A stretch of DNA of 64,000 nt, taken from NCBI GenBank assembly GCA_027482185.1, contig JAIXWF010000022.1, positions 558,001 to 622,000 of the forward strand, in the 5' to 3' direction. Made by a program: the position numbers and the translations under genes. Within the stretch, counting starts at the first letter, position 1, and each line of letters starts with the position of its first letter. Positions 46,524 to 56,449 of this stretch are shown here, in pieces. This DNA comes from Opitutaceae bacterium (lineage in GTDB: Bacteria > Verrucomicrobiota > Verrucomicrobiia > Opitutales > Opitutaceae). A model generated the notes under the pieces. It saw only the letters and a program-made list of their open reading frames with translations, ran no database searches and was not told where the DNA came from.

Positions 46524-49358
46524 TCAATCGAAGGTGCGGGTGGACTTCCACGCGGCGCGGTCGGTGAACGTCGGCGGCGCCGCGTCGGTGACGGTGTGGT
46601 TTTTGGCCGCGAGGAGGACGGTGCGCCGGCGGGCGGCCTGCGGATCAAGGGCGGCCGTGAGGACGGCGAGCGTCTGGTCCTTGGTGAGCGTACCGAGGGC
46701 GGCGAGGGTCTCGGGCTGCCGGTTCCAATCTCCGTCGTAGGTGTAGGCGCGGGCGAAGAAGGACTCGGCTTTGTCGCGGATGTTTTTGGTCTTTTCCTCG
46801 AGCTGGGAGCGGGCGCCGGCGATCAGCGTTTTCCATTGCTCGTCGGTCAGGGCCGCGAGCTGGGCGGGCAGGGTCGCGATGAAAGTCTCGGCGCGCCGGC
46901 GGAGTTCGTCGGGCGCGTAGGCGCTGGACTGGATCGTGAAGGTGAGAAAGCGCTGGCGTTGGGAGAACGAAGCGGAACTGCCGACGATGTAGCCGAGCTG
47001 CTGTTTGGTGCGGAGCTCGGTGTAGAAGGGCTCGCTCATGAAATTGCCGATGACGGCGGCGGCGGCGCGCAGGGCCGGCGAGTCGTTCGGCAGGAGGAAA
47101 TCGCCGATGAACGCGGAATTCACGCCTTCGATGGGACCGAGATCGACGATGTTCTGGCCGGCGTCGATGCGCAGGTGGCGGCGGCGGAGCAGGGCGTCGG
47201 CCGGGATCGGCTGGGCGCCGATTTTGGCGGCGATGCCGCGCAGCGCGGCGACCGAGGCCTCGGGGGTGAGATGGCCGTGGACCACGGCCTCGACCTTGCC
47301 GCGGGCGTAGAACTTCTTCGCGAAGGCCTGGACGTCCGCCCACGTGGCGGACTCGGTGCGCGCGAGGGTTTCGTCGGGGAGAAACGCGACCTCGCGGGCG
47401 AGCGCGTCGCGGCGGCCGCGGGCGAGCAGGTAGGCTTCGGTCTGCGGGTAGCTGCGGAGGCCGCGCAGCGTCGCCTCCTTGAGCGCCTCGAAACGGCCGG
47501 GCGCGGGCGTGAAGGTGTGGAGTTTTTCCGCGACGTAGGCGGCGAAGCGCGCGGCGGAATCGCCGTAGCCCGTGACGCTGAGACGGGTGCCTTCGAAGGA
47601 AACTTCCGACGCGACCTCGAGGCCGGCCAAGGCGGCGTCGGCCGAGGCGGCGTCGAGGAAATCCCCGAGCGTCACTTCGTAGAGGCGGAGGAGGGCGGCG
47701 GCGTCGGCGCTCGCGACGTCGCGCGCGGGGACGAAACGGAAGATCACGGCGGTTTGCGGGCGCTGGAACTCCGTGTCCGCGGCGTAGAAGAGGCGGAGGC
47801 CGGGATCGTCGACCAGGAGCACGGGGCGTTCGGCGAGGAGGGGGGCGTCGCCGGGCATGAAGGGATTGGCGCCCGGGAGCGCGAAGTCGCCGGCGGGCGG
47901 GTTGACGAGGGCGGCGTAGGCGGGGCCGGTGTCTTCGCGGTACGAATACGCCGTCTGGTAGATGCGCTCGCGTTTCTCGGTCGGAACGCCCTTGGCCATG
48001 AGGGTGACGAGCAGATTGTCGGGCGCGAGGGCGGCGAGGAGTTTGCGGTAGGCGGCTTCGTCGGGGCGGCCCCAGACATCGGTGGCGCGCTCGGCGATCT
48101 CGAGCGGGTAGAAAAGGGCCTGGTTGGCGAGCTTGGTGACGAGATCCATGCCCTCGCCGCGGTCGCCGTAGGTTTCGTTGAGCTGCGCGATGCGCGCGCG
48201 GTCGCGGTAGAAGTCGGCGGGGAAGGGCGCCTGCTGCAGGAAGCGGGCGTAGGCGAAGAACTGCGCGAGCACGGCGGCGTGTTCCTTCTGGCCGGCGGGG
48301 GTGAGGCTGAAGCTCACGAGGAGCGAGCCGTAGTCGCCGGTGCGTTCCCAGACCCCGGCGTTGAGGCCGTTGATCAGGCCGTCGCGTTTCAATTTCGCGA
48401 CCAGGCCGCCGGGGCCGGGATAGGAGAGCAGCTGCCCGAGGAGTTCGTCGGGTTTGCCGGCGAAGTGGGGGCGCGTGGCGGGCATGACGAACTCGAGCGT
48501 GAGCTGGCGGAGTTCGCGCACCGGCTCGGCCTGGGCGAACCGCAGGGCGGCCTTGCGCGGGAGGAAGACGGCTTCGCGGACGACGGCGGGGACGTTGCGG
48601 CGCGGGATGGCGGCGAAGTTTTGCCGGGCGAGTTTCTCGAGTTCGTCCAGCGGGGCTTTGCCGGCGATGGCGAGGGCCATGCGGTCGGCGGAGTAGTGCT
48701 TTTCGTAGAAGGCACGGACGGCCTCGGGGGTGGCGCCGGCGAGCGTGTCCTTGTTGCCGGTGGAGAATTTGCTCTCGCCGCTGCCGGGGGCGTAGAGCTC
48801 GCGGGCAACGCCGATGCGGCGGCGCTGGTCGTTCTGGACGTGGCGCATCGCCTCGTTGTGGACGGCGTTGATCTCGCGGCCGGTGAACTCGGGATTGAAC
48901 TTCGGCGCGATGAAGAACTGCGCGAAACGGTCGAGGGCGCCGGGCAGGGCGTCGTGGCGGATGTCGAAGTGGTAGTTGGTGACGTCGGAGGAGGTGTAGG
49001 CGTTGTTGATGCCGCCGTTGGCCTTGATGTAGCCGCTGTACTCGCTCACGTCGGGGTACTTCTCGGTGCCGAGGAACAGCATGTGCTCGAGGAAGTGGGC
49101 CATGCCTTCGCGGTCCGCGGGGTCGTCGATCTGGCCGACGTTCACGACGAGGGCGGCGCCGGATTTGTTGAACTTCGGATCCGAGACGAGGAGGACGCGC
49201 AGGCCGTTATCGAGGACGAAGCGGCGGAAAACGGCCTGGTCGGTCGGGGCGACGATGCGGGGCGGCAGTTCCGGGACGGACGGCGCGGCGGCGAAGGCGG
49301 CGGGCAGCGCGGAAACGGAAACGAAGGCGAGAGCGAGGAGGCGGAAGCGGTTTTTCAA
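46524..49358 (-). CDS. M16-family insulinase/pitrilysin-like peptidase
   Basis: Translation very probably starts at a TTG (49358), since signal peptide MKNRFRLLALAFVSVS begins there and no ATG lies close upstream. The zinc motif is HFLEH (88-92), with LFLGTEKYP immediately after, characteristic of pitrilysin/insulinase. The protein (944 aa) has four M16 subdomains as expected of the single-chain family. It degrades peptides in the periplasm. It precedes the other M16 peptidase in one transcript and is divergent from rplM. Confidence 0.92.
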   Translation of the reverse strand: MKNRFRLLALAFVSVSALPAAFAAAPSVPELPPRIVAPTDQAVFRRFVLDNGLRVLLVSDPKFNKSGAALVVNVGQIDDPADREGMAHFLEHMLFLGTEKYPDVSEYSGYIKANGGINNAYTSSDVTNYHFDIRHDALPGALDRFAQFFIAPKFNPEFTGREINAVHNEAMRHVQNDQRRRIGVARELYAPGSGESKFSTGNKDTLAGATPEAVRAFYEKHYSADRMALAIAGKAPLDELEKLARQNFAAIPRRNVPAVVREAVFLPRKAALRFAQAEPVRELRQLTLEFVMPATRPHFAGKPDELLGQLLSYPGPGGLVAKLKRDGLINGLNAGVWERTGDYGSLLVSFSLTPAGQKEHAAVLAQFFAYARFLQQAPFPADFYRDRARIAQLNETYGDRGEGMDLVTKLANQALFYPLEIAERATDVWGRPDEAAYRKLLAALAPDNLLVTLMAKGVPTEKRERIYQTAYSYREDTGPAYAALVNPPAGDFALPGANPFMPGDAPLLAERPVLLVDDPGLRLFYAADTEFQRPQTAVIFRFVPARDVASADAAALLRLYEVTLGDFLDAASADAALAGLEVASEVSFEGTRLSVTGYGDSAARFAAYVAEKLHTFTPAPGRFEALKEATLRGLRSYPQTEAYLLARGRRDALAREVAFLPDETLARTESATWADVQAFAKKFYARGKVEAVVHGHLTPEASVAALRGIAAKIGAQPIPADALLRRRHLRIDAGQNIVDLGPIEGVNSAFIGDFLLPNDSPALRAAAAVIGNFMSEPFYTELRTKQQLGYIVGSSASFSQRQRFLTFTIQSSAYAPDELRRRAETFIATLPAQLAALTDEQWKTLIAGARSQLEEKTKNIRDKAESFFARAYTYDGDWNRQPETLAALGTLTKDQTLAVLTAALDPQAARRRTVLLAAKNHTVTDAAPPTFTDRAAWKSTRTFD

Positions 49359-49389
49359 GGGAGGGGAAACGGGATTGAAAGTGGCGCAG

Positions 49390-49417
49390 ACCCTAGGACC
49401 CGAGACGGGCACGCCAA
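49390..49417 (-). promoter_or_regulatory. Putative promoter of the M16 operon
   Basis: On the minus strand TTGGCG (49417-49412), a 16-nt spacer and TAGGGT (49395-49390), placing transcription start about 25 nt before the TTG start codon. Confidence 0.45.
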
Positions 49418-49507
49418 GCTGTTTGCGGTGGACGGCAGTGCAACCCGGTCGGTGCGATGCACGGAGCGCCGGTGGACGCCGGCGGGGAAAAGATGCCAAA
49501 ACGGGGG

Positions 49508-49535
49508 TTGACAGGTTCGGATAGGACCTTAGCTC
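49508..49535 (+). promoter_or_regulatory. Promoter of the rplM-rpsI operon
   Basis: TTGACA (49508-49513), 16-nt spacer, TAGCTC (49530-49535). The predicted start is about 9 nt before the rplM ATG at 49551, a very short leader. Confidence 0.6.
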
Positions 49536-49550
49536 TTGGCCTCTTTTCGC

Positions 49551-49979
49551 ATGAAAACGTTCCTCGCCAAGAAGGAGACGGTGCAACCCAAGTGGTATCT
49601 GATCGATGCCGCCGGGGTTCCGCTCGGTCGTCTCGCCGTCAAGGCCGCCAATATCATCCGCGGCCGTCACAAGGCTTCCTACACGCCCAGCGTCGATACC
49701 GGCGATTTCGTGGTGGTCATCAATGCGGAAAAGGTCGCGCTCACCGGCAAGAAGGAAGTCCAGAACGAGTACATGTTCTTCTCGGGCTTCGTCGGCGGCG
49801 AGAGCTACCGCAAGGTTTCCCTGATGCGCGAGCGTCACCCGGAATTCATCATCGAGCACGCGGTCAAGGGCATGCTGCCCAAGAACCGCATCGCCGCGAA
49901 GATGCTCACCAAGCTCCGCGTTTTCGCCGGTGCGACGCATTCGCACGACGCCAACGCTCCCCAGAAAATCTCCGTCTGA
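49551..49979 (+). CDS. rplM: 50S ribosomal protein L13
   Basis: The 142-aa sequence is L13 throughout: KWYLIDAAGVPLGRLA near residue 14, IIRGRHKASYTP (residues 33-44), GDFVVVINA and GMLPKNRI about 109. The ATG at 49551 gives the standard length. It is followed 13 nt later by rpsI, the conserved order. Confidence 0.98.
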   Translation: MKTFLAKKETVQPKWYLIDAAGVPLGRLAVKAANIIRGRHKASYTPSVDTGDFVVVINAEKVALTGKKEVQNEYMFFSGFVGGESYRKVSLMRERHPEFIIEHAVKGMLPKNRIAAKMLTKLRVFAGATHSHDANAPQKISV

Positions 49980-49992
49980 TCCCCGCTAGACC

Positions 49993-50397
49993 ATGAGCGC
50001 TGCTACTCCCGCCAACGTTTTCCTCGGCACCGGCCGCCGCAAGACCTCGACCGCCCGCGTGCGCGTGACCGAAGGCTCCGGCAAACTGACCGTCAACGGT
50101 CGGACTTTCGACAGCTACTTCACCCACGAGAACTTCGCCAAGCAGGCCTACGCGCCGCTGCTGACGGTGGAGCTCCGGGAAAAGATCGACGTCACGGCCA
50201 ATGTGTCGGGCGGCGGCGTCGCCGGCCAAGCCGGTGCGGTCGCCCACGGCATCGCCCGCGCGCTGCAGAAGATGAACGCCGAACTGCGCCCCGCCCTGAA
50301 GAAGGCCGGCCACATCAAGCGCGACCCGCGCGAGAAAGAGCGCAAGAAGGCCGGTCAGCCGGGCGCCCGCAAGCGCTTCCAGTTCTCGAAGCGCTGA
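49993..50397 (+). CDS. rpsI: 30S ribosomal protein S9
   Basis: The protein (134 aa) has [12 protein letters not shown] (12-23), [14 protein letters not shown] (about 70-83), AHGIARAL and the basic tail [11 protein letters not shown] that reaches the ribosomal P site. S9 ends in KR as usual. Second gene of the rplM operon. Confidence 0.98.
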   Translation: MSAATPANVFLGTGRRKTSTARVRVTEGSGKLTVNGRTFDSYFTHENFAKQAYAPLLTVELREKIDVTANVSGGGVAGQAGAVAHGIARALQKMNAELRPALKKAGHIKRDPREKERKKAGQPGARKRFQFSKR

Positions 50398-50437
50398 GCT
50401 TCCGGACTGTTTCACGCGACCAAAACCCTGTTTCGAA

Positions 50438-50467
50438 ACGCCGCCCGCATCCGCGGGCGGCGTTTTT
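50438..50467 (+). terminator. Rho-independent terminator of rplM-rpsI
   Basis: A perfect 11-bp stem, ACGCCGCCCGC with GCGGGCGGCGT, around ATCC, then a T tract. One of the best terminators in the window. Confidence 0.9.
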
Positions 50468-50475
50468 GTTTTCCC

Positions 50476-50505
50476 TTGGCGGATTGGAACGTCGCCTGCT
50501 AGCAA
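50476..50505 (+). promoter_or_regulatory. Putative promoter of the gene at 50514
   Basis: TTGGCG (50476-50481), 18-nt spacer and TAGCAA (50500-50505). With an ATG at 50514 the message would be leaderless or nearly so. Confidence 0.4.
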
Positions 50506-50513
50506 GGCGGTCG

Positions 50514-50765
50514 ATGAAAATCCTCGTTCGCCGCGTCGCTTCACTGTCGGCCGTGTTCGCGGCCGGTGCTTCCATGGTTCGGGCGCATCCGGGGCACGAC
50601 GGGCACGAGTTGACGTGGGACTTCGGCCACCTGGCCCAGCACCCGGTCGCCACCATGGCCTGCGGGGCGGTTCTGGGCATCGCTTGTTTTGTCGCGATCC
50701 AGATCCGGCGCCACCGCGCCGAGCTGCGCGTGCAGCGGGTGAATCGCCGCCGCGACGCGCGCTGA
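50514..50765 (+). CDS. Small exported membrane protein with HPGHDGHE motif
   Basis: The 83-aa protein has an N-terminal signal (1-24), then HPGHDGHE immediately after the likely cleavage site, one membrane helix (about 46-63) and a basic cytoplasmic tail. A His-rich motif at the mature N-terminus resembles the one in HupE/UreJ nickel/cobalt permeases, which start AHPGHD, but the rest of that protein is absent. It is convergent with the urease cluster. A metal-binding role is an inference. Its stop codon lies in a GCTGACGCG repeat. Confidence 0.6.
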   Translation: MKILVRRVASLSAVFAAGASMVRAHPGHDGHELTWDFGHLAQHPVATMACGAVLGIACFVAIQIRRHRAELRVQRVNRRRDAR

Positions 50766-50824
50766 CGCGCTGACGCGCGGAGCGCGTCAGGGTTTGGGGT
50801 TCGGAGTTTGGGGTTTGGAGTTGG
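50757..50824. repeat. GCTGACGCG hairpin and GGGTTTG heptamers between convergent genes
   Basis: Two tandem CTGACGCG units (50762-50777) face GCGCGTCAG (50782-50790), then five heptamers GGGTTTG/GGGTTCG/GAGTTTG (50790-50824) follow as a single arm. The first unit holds the stop codon of the gene at 50514; the last unit ends 5 nt before the ureD stop codon. Confidence 0.8.
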
Positions 50825-50829
50825 TGACG

Positions 50830-51645
50830 TCAGAGTTTTCTGGCGTCGCAGGCGAGGTGGGGGGCGGCGGCGGACACGATCGCGCGCACGCGGCGGAGCG
50901 TTTCCCGCAGCGTGATGCTGTCGCGGGCGACGAGCTTCAGGCTCCAGCCGCCGGCGCGCAGCGCGCTGAGGCCGACCTGGACGTCGGCGGAGTGCAGCGC
51001 GGAAATTTCCGCGGTCCACGGACCGGCGGCGGGTCCGAGCAAGATCGCGTTGGCGAAGCAGGCCTGCGGGCCGGAGCCGCCGAGGGCGGCGAGGTCGCGG
51101 AGTTCGGCGCCGCCGTGGTCGAAGCGTTCCCGCAGGACCAAGGCGCCGGCGCAGCGCACCGTGAGCTCGAGTTGCAGGCGCTCCCAGGCCCAGCTCTCGC
51201 CGTGGCCGATTCGCCCGGCTTGGAATTGATCCACGAAGAAGAGCGACCCGCCGGCGGCGACGTCGATCGTCGTGACTTGCCGGAAACGGGAACCGCCGTG
51301 CGGCACGAGCGGCTCCGGCAAGACCTCGAGCCAGGCGCCGGCCGCGACGGCGAAGTGCTGGCGGCTCGCGGCTTCGCCGGCGCGCATGCGGAAGACGCGG
51401 CTGGCGCTGGGCGTGGTGACGAAGAGGGCGGCGCCGGCTTCGACGGCGATCTCGGATTCGAGCCGGTCGCCGGCGAGGATGCCGGCGGTGGGGTTGACGA
51501 CCTGCACGAGGAGCGTGCGCGTATCCTGATCCCAGTACGGCTTGCCGATATGGAACGGGGCGCGGAAGGCCTGCGCGGCGAGGACGGTGCGGCCGTCGGG
51601 GCGCGCGGCGGCGCGGAGGGCAAGGTGGCCGGAGAATTCAGCCAT
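50830..51645 (-). CDS. ureD: Urease accessory protein UreD
   Basis: UreD binds apo-urease and with UreF and UreG forms the complex that inserts nickel. The 271-aa protein has YWDQDTRTLLVQVVNPTAG (family start), GDRLESEIAVE, TTPSASRVFRM and LPEPLVPHGGSRF about 110, all UreD/UreH landmarks. It is the last gene of the urease unit, 25 nt after ureG. In most operons ureD is first, so its position here is unusual. Confidence 0.9.
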   Translation of the reverse strand: MAEFSGHLALRAAARPDGRTVLAAQAFRAPFHIGKPYWDQDTRTLLVQVVNPTAGILAGDRLESEIAVEAGAALFVTTPSASRVFRMRAGEAASRQHFAVAAGAWLEVLPEPLVPHGGSRFRQVTTIDVAAGGSLFFVDQFQAGRIGHGESWAWERLQLELTVRCAGALVLRERFDHGGAELRDLAALGGSGPQACFANAILLGPAAGPWTAEISALHSADVQVGLSALRAGGWSLKLVARDSITLRETLRRVRAIVSAAAPHLACDARKL

Positions 51646-51670
51646 CGGCGGGGCAGTCGGGGGCGCGGCC

Positions 51671-52291
51671 TCAGGCTTTCGGCTGCTGCGCGAAGAGGAC
51701 CTGCTGTTCGATCCAGGCGATGACGGCGTCGAGGTTGTGCTCGCGTTTCAGGTCGCAGAACAGGAACGGGCGGGTGCCGCGCTGGATCTTGGCGTCGCGG
51801 TCCATGACGCCGAGGTCGGCGCCGACGAGCGGGGCGAGGTCGATTTTGTTGATGATGAGGAGGTCGCTGAACCGGATCGCGGGGCCGCCCTTGCGCGGGA
51901 TTTTGTCCCCTTCGGCGACGTCGATGACGTAGATGAAAGCGTCGACGAGTTCGGGCGAGAACGTGGCCGTGAGATTGTCGCCGCCGCTTTCGACGAGGAG
52001 CAGCTGCAGGTCGGGAAATTTGGCTTCGAGGGCGCGGCAGGCCTGCTCGTTCATCGTCGTGTCGTCGCGGATCGCGGTGTGCGGGCAGCCGCCCGTCTCC
52101 ACGCCGGCGATACGCTCGGGCGGGAGGGCGCTGTGTTTGACGAGGAATTGGGCATCCTCGGAGCAGTAGATGTCGTTCGTGACGACGGCCATCGACCAGC
52201 GTGTGCGGAGACGCTGGCAGAGCTTGAGGCAGAGCATGGTCTTGCCGGAGCCGACGGGGCCGCCGATGCCGATACGGGGAGGGCGATTCAT
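51671..52291 (-). CDS. ureG: Urease accessory GTPase UreG
   Basis: UreG is the SIMIBI GTPase that delivers nickel to urease. It has P-loop GPVGSGKT (11-18), the nickel-binding Cys-Pro-His (69-71) in [20 protein letters not shown] (about 99) and NKIDL (about 148). The length of 206 aa is standard, without a His-rich N-terminal extension. It reads from the same transcript as ureF. Confidence 0.97.
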   Translation of the reverse strand: MNRPPRIGIGGPVGSGKTMLCLKLCQRLRTRWSMAVVTNDIYCSEDAQFLVKHSALPPERIAGVETGGCPHTAIRDDTTMNEQACRALEAKFPDLQLLLVESGGDNLTATFSPELVDAFIYVIDVAEGDKIPRKGGPAIRFSDLLIINKIDLAPLVGADLGVMDRDAKIQRGTRPFLFCDLKREHNLDAVIAWIEQQVLFAQQPKA

Positions 52292-52297
52292 GGGAAA

Positions 52298-52402
52298 AGT
52301 AGCGAGTAGCGAGTAGCGGCTAGCGGGTAGCGAGTAGAATGGCAGGTGGTCTGGTGAAAGTGAAATGCTCGCTACCCACTAGCCGCTACACGCTACTGCT
52401 AG
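52298..52402. repeat. Inverted tandem-heptamer element, AGTAGCG family (ureF-ureG)
   Basis: Five heptamers AGTAGCG/GCTAGCG/GGTAGCG (52298-52332) plus AGTAG face a complementary arm (52368-52402) across about 30 nt. The ureF stop codon (52399-52401) is part of the right arm. It occupies the whole spacer between ureF and ureG. Confidence 0.92.
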
Positions 52403-53112
52403 GAAATGAACATGCGGGCGTCGGCGGTTTCGTGGCGGGCGGCGGCGATGTCGAGCCAGGGGTTGAACCAGCCGATTTCCTCGACCGGAACGTTTTGGGC
52501 GGCGGCGATGAGGGCGGGGGCGGCGGCGAGGGCTTCGGTGAGCAGGGACTGGGCGCCGTTTTGGCCGAGGCGGAGCAGCTTCATGGCGGCGGCGAGCAGG
52601 GCGGCAAGGGAGGCGTAGGCGACGCCGGCGAGGACGGCGTCGAGCGGGGCGCCGAAAATGCGGCCCTCGAGGGCGGCGGACACGGCGGAGGAATGCGGCC
52701 AGTTTTCCGCGGTACCGCGGCGGAGGAATTCCTGGGCGAGCGGGGCGGCGCGGAGGTGGGCGGCGAGTTCGGCGCGCTGGCGGCCGATGTTTTCGGAAGC
52801 GAGCCGGGCCTCGCGGGCGGTGCGCAGCGCGGAGGACAGCACGCAGAGTTCGCCGATCTTGTTCCAATCGGGGGCGCCGTAGGCGTGCCACGCGTGCGCG
52901 GCGAGCGGCAGTTCGACGTGGCGGAGGGCCGGCAGGGCGGAGAGGAAAAGAAAATCCCGGAGCGTGGCGCGGTCGTGCACCGTGCCGGCCTGCACGAGGC
53001 CCTCGAGGCCGAAGGAGTGGGCGTAGCTGCCGGTCGGGTAGTAGGAATCGCCGGCCTGAAGCAGCCCGACGATCCACGCGGCGTCAGTGCCGGTGGCTGG
53101 GGCCGAGGTCAT
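52399..53112 (-). CDS. ureF: Urease accessory protein UreF
   Basis: UreF acts as the checkpoint for UreG in nickel insertion. The helical protein (237 aa) has GDSYYPTGSYAHSFGLE (22-38), the usual FP(T/S)G(G/S)F(A/S)HS(Y/F)GLE region, and NPWLDI near the end. The start ATG at 53112 overlaps the ureE end by 29 nt, implying coupled translation. The last codon and stop come from the AGTAGCG repeat. Confidence 0.92.
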   Translation of the reverse strand: MTSAPATGTDAAWIVGLLQAGDSYYPTGSYAHSFGLEGLVQAGTVHDRATLRDFLFLSALPALRHVELPLAAHAWHAYGAPDWNKIGELCVLSSALRTAREARLASENIGRQRAELAAHLRAAPLAQEFLRRGTAENWPHSSAVSAALEGRIFGAPLDAVLAGVAYASLAALLAAAMKLLRLGQNGAQSLLTEALAAAPALIAAAQNVPVEEIGWFNPWLDIAAARHETADARMFIS

Positions 53113-53545
53113 GGTTGGCTTGGGCGCCGCGGGCGAAGCGGCCCGGTCGGAAGACGGCGGTGGTCGGTGTGAAAGGAACCTGCAGGCGAGCGAGCAGTTG
53201 GCGGACGGCGGGTTCGTCGGGGGCGAGCAAGCGCGTCGGCTCCGCGGAAAGTTCGAGGTGCAGATTGCCGACGGCCCAGCCGATGCCGGCGGCGGCGGAC
53301 GGCGCGACCGCGAGCGAGATTTCGACAACGGGCTCGGGTTGCTGGCGGACGACGTAGCGGGCGGCGGCCGATTGGAAAAACGGATCGCCTGGCTTGAGCG
53401 GGGCGGAAAGTTCGAAACCGAATTCGGTGCCGTCGGCGGCGGTGCCACGCCAGAGGCGCTTGGCGAGCGTGAGGCGGTCGACGGTGAGGGCGATCTCGGG
53501 CAGGGCGGGGTCGGAAGCGGCGAGCGGGGCTTGGACCAAGATCAT
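53084..53545 (-). CDS. ureE: Urease accessory nickel chaperone UreE
   Basis: UreE dimers store and donate nickel. The 153-aa protein is divergent in sequence: LTVDRLTLAKRLWRG (20-34) matches the first strand of UreE, and GWAVGNLHLEL contains the GN(R/L)H motif with the interfacial His. The C-terminus is a short GPSHRH, not the long His tail of some UreE, so it can bind little extra nickel. Called from these motifs and its position between ureC and ureF. Confidence 0.8.
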   Translation of the reverse strand: MILVQAPLAASDPALPEIALTVDRLTLAKRLWRGTAADGTEFGFELSAPLKPGDPFFQSAAARYVVRQQPEPVVEISLAVAPSAAAGIGWAVGNLHLELSAEPTRLLAPDEPAVRQLLARLQVPFTPTTAVFRPGRFARGAQANHDLGPSHRH

Positions 53546-53550
53546 GAGCT

Positions 53551-53648
53551 AAACGCAAAGACGCGAAGAAGGGCGAAGATTCGCGAAGGGGCGCGAAGCG
53601 GGATTGGTTTCTTGGCGAGCCTTTGCGCTCCTTGGCGTCTTGGCGTTT
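53551..53648. repeat. Inverted tandem repeat, ACGCGAAG family (ureC-ureE)
   Basis: Units such as ACGCGAAG and GGGCGCGAAG recur five times (53551-53598), and the complementary CTTTGCGCTCC-TTGGCGTC-TTGGCGTTT lies at 53621-53648. The right arm ends 4 nt before the ureC stop codon. Confidence 0.88.
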
Positions 53649-53651
53649 CGA

Positions 53652-55427
<1,776 letters not shown>

Positions 55428-55443
55428 GGGAGAATCTGATTTG

Positions 55444-55540
55444 AGACACAGAGGGCACGGAGATCGGAAAAGAGGTCACGGAGATCGGAGAAGTCAGGCG
55501 ACTCCGCGGCCTCATTTCCTCCTCTGTGGCCTCCGTGACG
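55444..55540. repeat. Inverted repeat, ACACAGAGG/CACGGAG family (ureB-ureC)
   Basis: GACACAGAGG-GCACGGAG-ATCGGA and a second GTCACGGAGATCGGAG (55444-55490) face CCTCCTCTGTGGCC-TCCGTGACG (55518-55540). The right arm encodes the last codons of ureB, and its stop codon (55512-55514) is inside the element. The same family occurs at 21875 and 57239. Confidence 0.9.
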
Positions 55541-55868
55541 AAGACTTGGGTTTGGGATCGAGCTTGCCGTTGATCTTGGCCTGGAGGCCGTAGACCTCGC
55601 GGAGGCCGGCGAGGGCGACGAGGGCGACGCGTTTGGTGTCGCCGGCCTCGAAGCGGACGGCGGTGCCGGCGGGGATGTCGAGGCGGAAGCCGCGCGCGGC
55701 GGCGCGGTCGAAACGCAGGGCGTCGTTGGTCTCGAAGAAATGGTAGTGCGAGCCGACCTGGATGGGACGGTCGCCGGTGTTGACGACGTCGAGGACGAGG
55801 GTCGCGAGGCCGACGTTGGCGTCGAGGGGCGGGGCGTCGGGCGCGGGAATGATTTCGCCGGGAATCAT
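55512..55868 (-). CDS. ureB: Urease subunit beta
   Basis: Small structural subunit. The 118-aa protein has MIPGEIIP (1-8), [19 protein letters not shown] (33-51) with the conserved [21 protein letters not shown] and KRVALVAL. The last ~12 residues ([11 protein letters not shown]) do not belong to the usual family end: they are translated from the intergenic repeat, which has extended the reading frame and supplied the stop. Confidence 0.95.
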   Translation of the reverse strand: MIPGEIIPAPDAPPLDANVGLATLVLDVVNTGDRPIQVGSHYHFFETNDALRFDRAAARGFRLDIPAGTAVRFEAGDTKRVALVALAGLREVYGLQAKINGKLDPKPKSSSRRPQRRK

Positions 55869-55875
55869 GGGAGGG

Positions 55876-55983
55876 AAAGGACTAAGGGACCAAAGGACCA
55901 GGGACCAAGGGACTTGGATTGCGGCATCGTTGAGTTGGGTTCGGAGGTCGTTTGGTCCCTTGGTCGCTGGTCCTTTGGTCGCG
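55876..55983. repeat. Inverted repeat, GGACCAA family (ureA-ureB)
   Basis: Units AAAGGAC-TAAGGGAC-CAAAGGAC-CAGGGAC-CAAGGGAC (55876-55912) face GGTCGTTTGGTCCC-TTGGTCGCTGGTCC-TTTGGTC (55946-55980). The right arm ends 3 nt before the ureA stop codon. Confidence 0.9.
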
Positions 55984-56286
55984 TCAGCGGATCGGGTGGT
56001 GGACGGTGACGAGTTTGGTGCCGTCGGGGAACGTGGCCTCGACCTGGACCTCGTGGATCATTTCGGGGACGCCTTCCATGACGTCGGCGACCTTGAGGAG
56101 CGTGGTGCCGTGGCTCATGAGGTCGGCGACGGAGCGGCCGTCGCGGGCGCCTTCCATGATCTCGTAGGTGATGATGGCGACGGCCTCGGGGTAGTTGAGT
56201 TTCACGCCGCGGGCCTGGCGGCGGCGGGCGAGATCGGCGGCGACGACGACGAGGAGTTTTTCGCGTTCGCGGGGAGTGAGGTGCAT
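55984..56286 (-). CDS. ureA: Urease subunit gamma
   Basis: Small urease subunit, 100 aa, with [13 protein letters not shown] (1-13), [20 protein letters not shown] (27-46) and [10 protein letters not shown], the complete gamma-subunit pattern. First structural gene of urease and the junction with the transporter genes. Confidence 0.97.
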   Translation of the reverse strand: MHLTPREREKLLVVVAADLARRRQARGVKLNYPEAVAIITYEIMEGARDGRSVADLMSHGTTLLKVADVMEGVPEMIHEVQVEATFPDGTKLVTVHHPIR

Positions 56287-56292
56287 GGAGGC

Positions 56293-56449
56293 GGAAAGGG
56301 AAGATGGGGAAGACGCGGAAGACTTGGAAGACGCGGAAGACGCGGAAGACGCGGAAGACAGGAAAGACGGGAAAGAATTCGAGCCTTCAGAATGGATGCG
56401 TCTTTTGTGTCTCCCGTGTCTTTCCTGTCTTCCAAGTCTTCTTCAGACT
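56293..56449. repeat. Inverted repeat, GGAAGACGC nonamer family (ureA-urtE)
   Basis: Eight or nine nonamers of the type GGAAGACGC (56308-56377, with degenerate units before) face a pyrimidine-rich arm (56401-56449) with GTCTTTCCTGTCTTCC. The urtE stop codon (56443-56445) is inside the right arm. This is the longest tandem arm in the window. Confidence 0.9.

Noticed and set aside
46596-49511. Long + strand open frame opposite the pitrilysin-type gene
   Set aside because: Low-complexity Gly/Glu/Val composition and no motif; the minus strand encodes a clear M16 peptidase.
49981-50000. Separate small gene or RNA between rplM and rpsI
   Set aside because: The spacer is only 13 nt and the genes form the standard operon.
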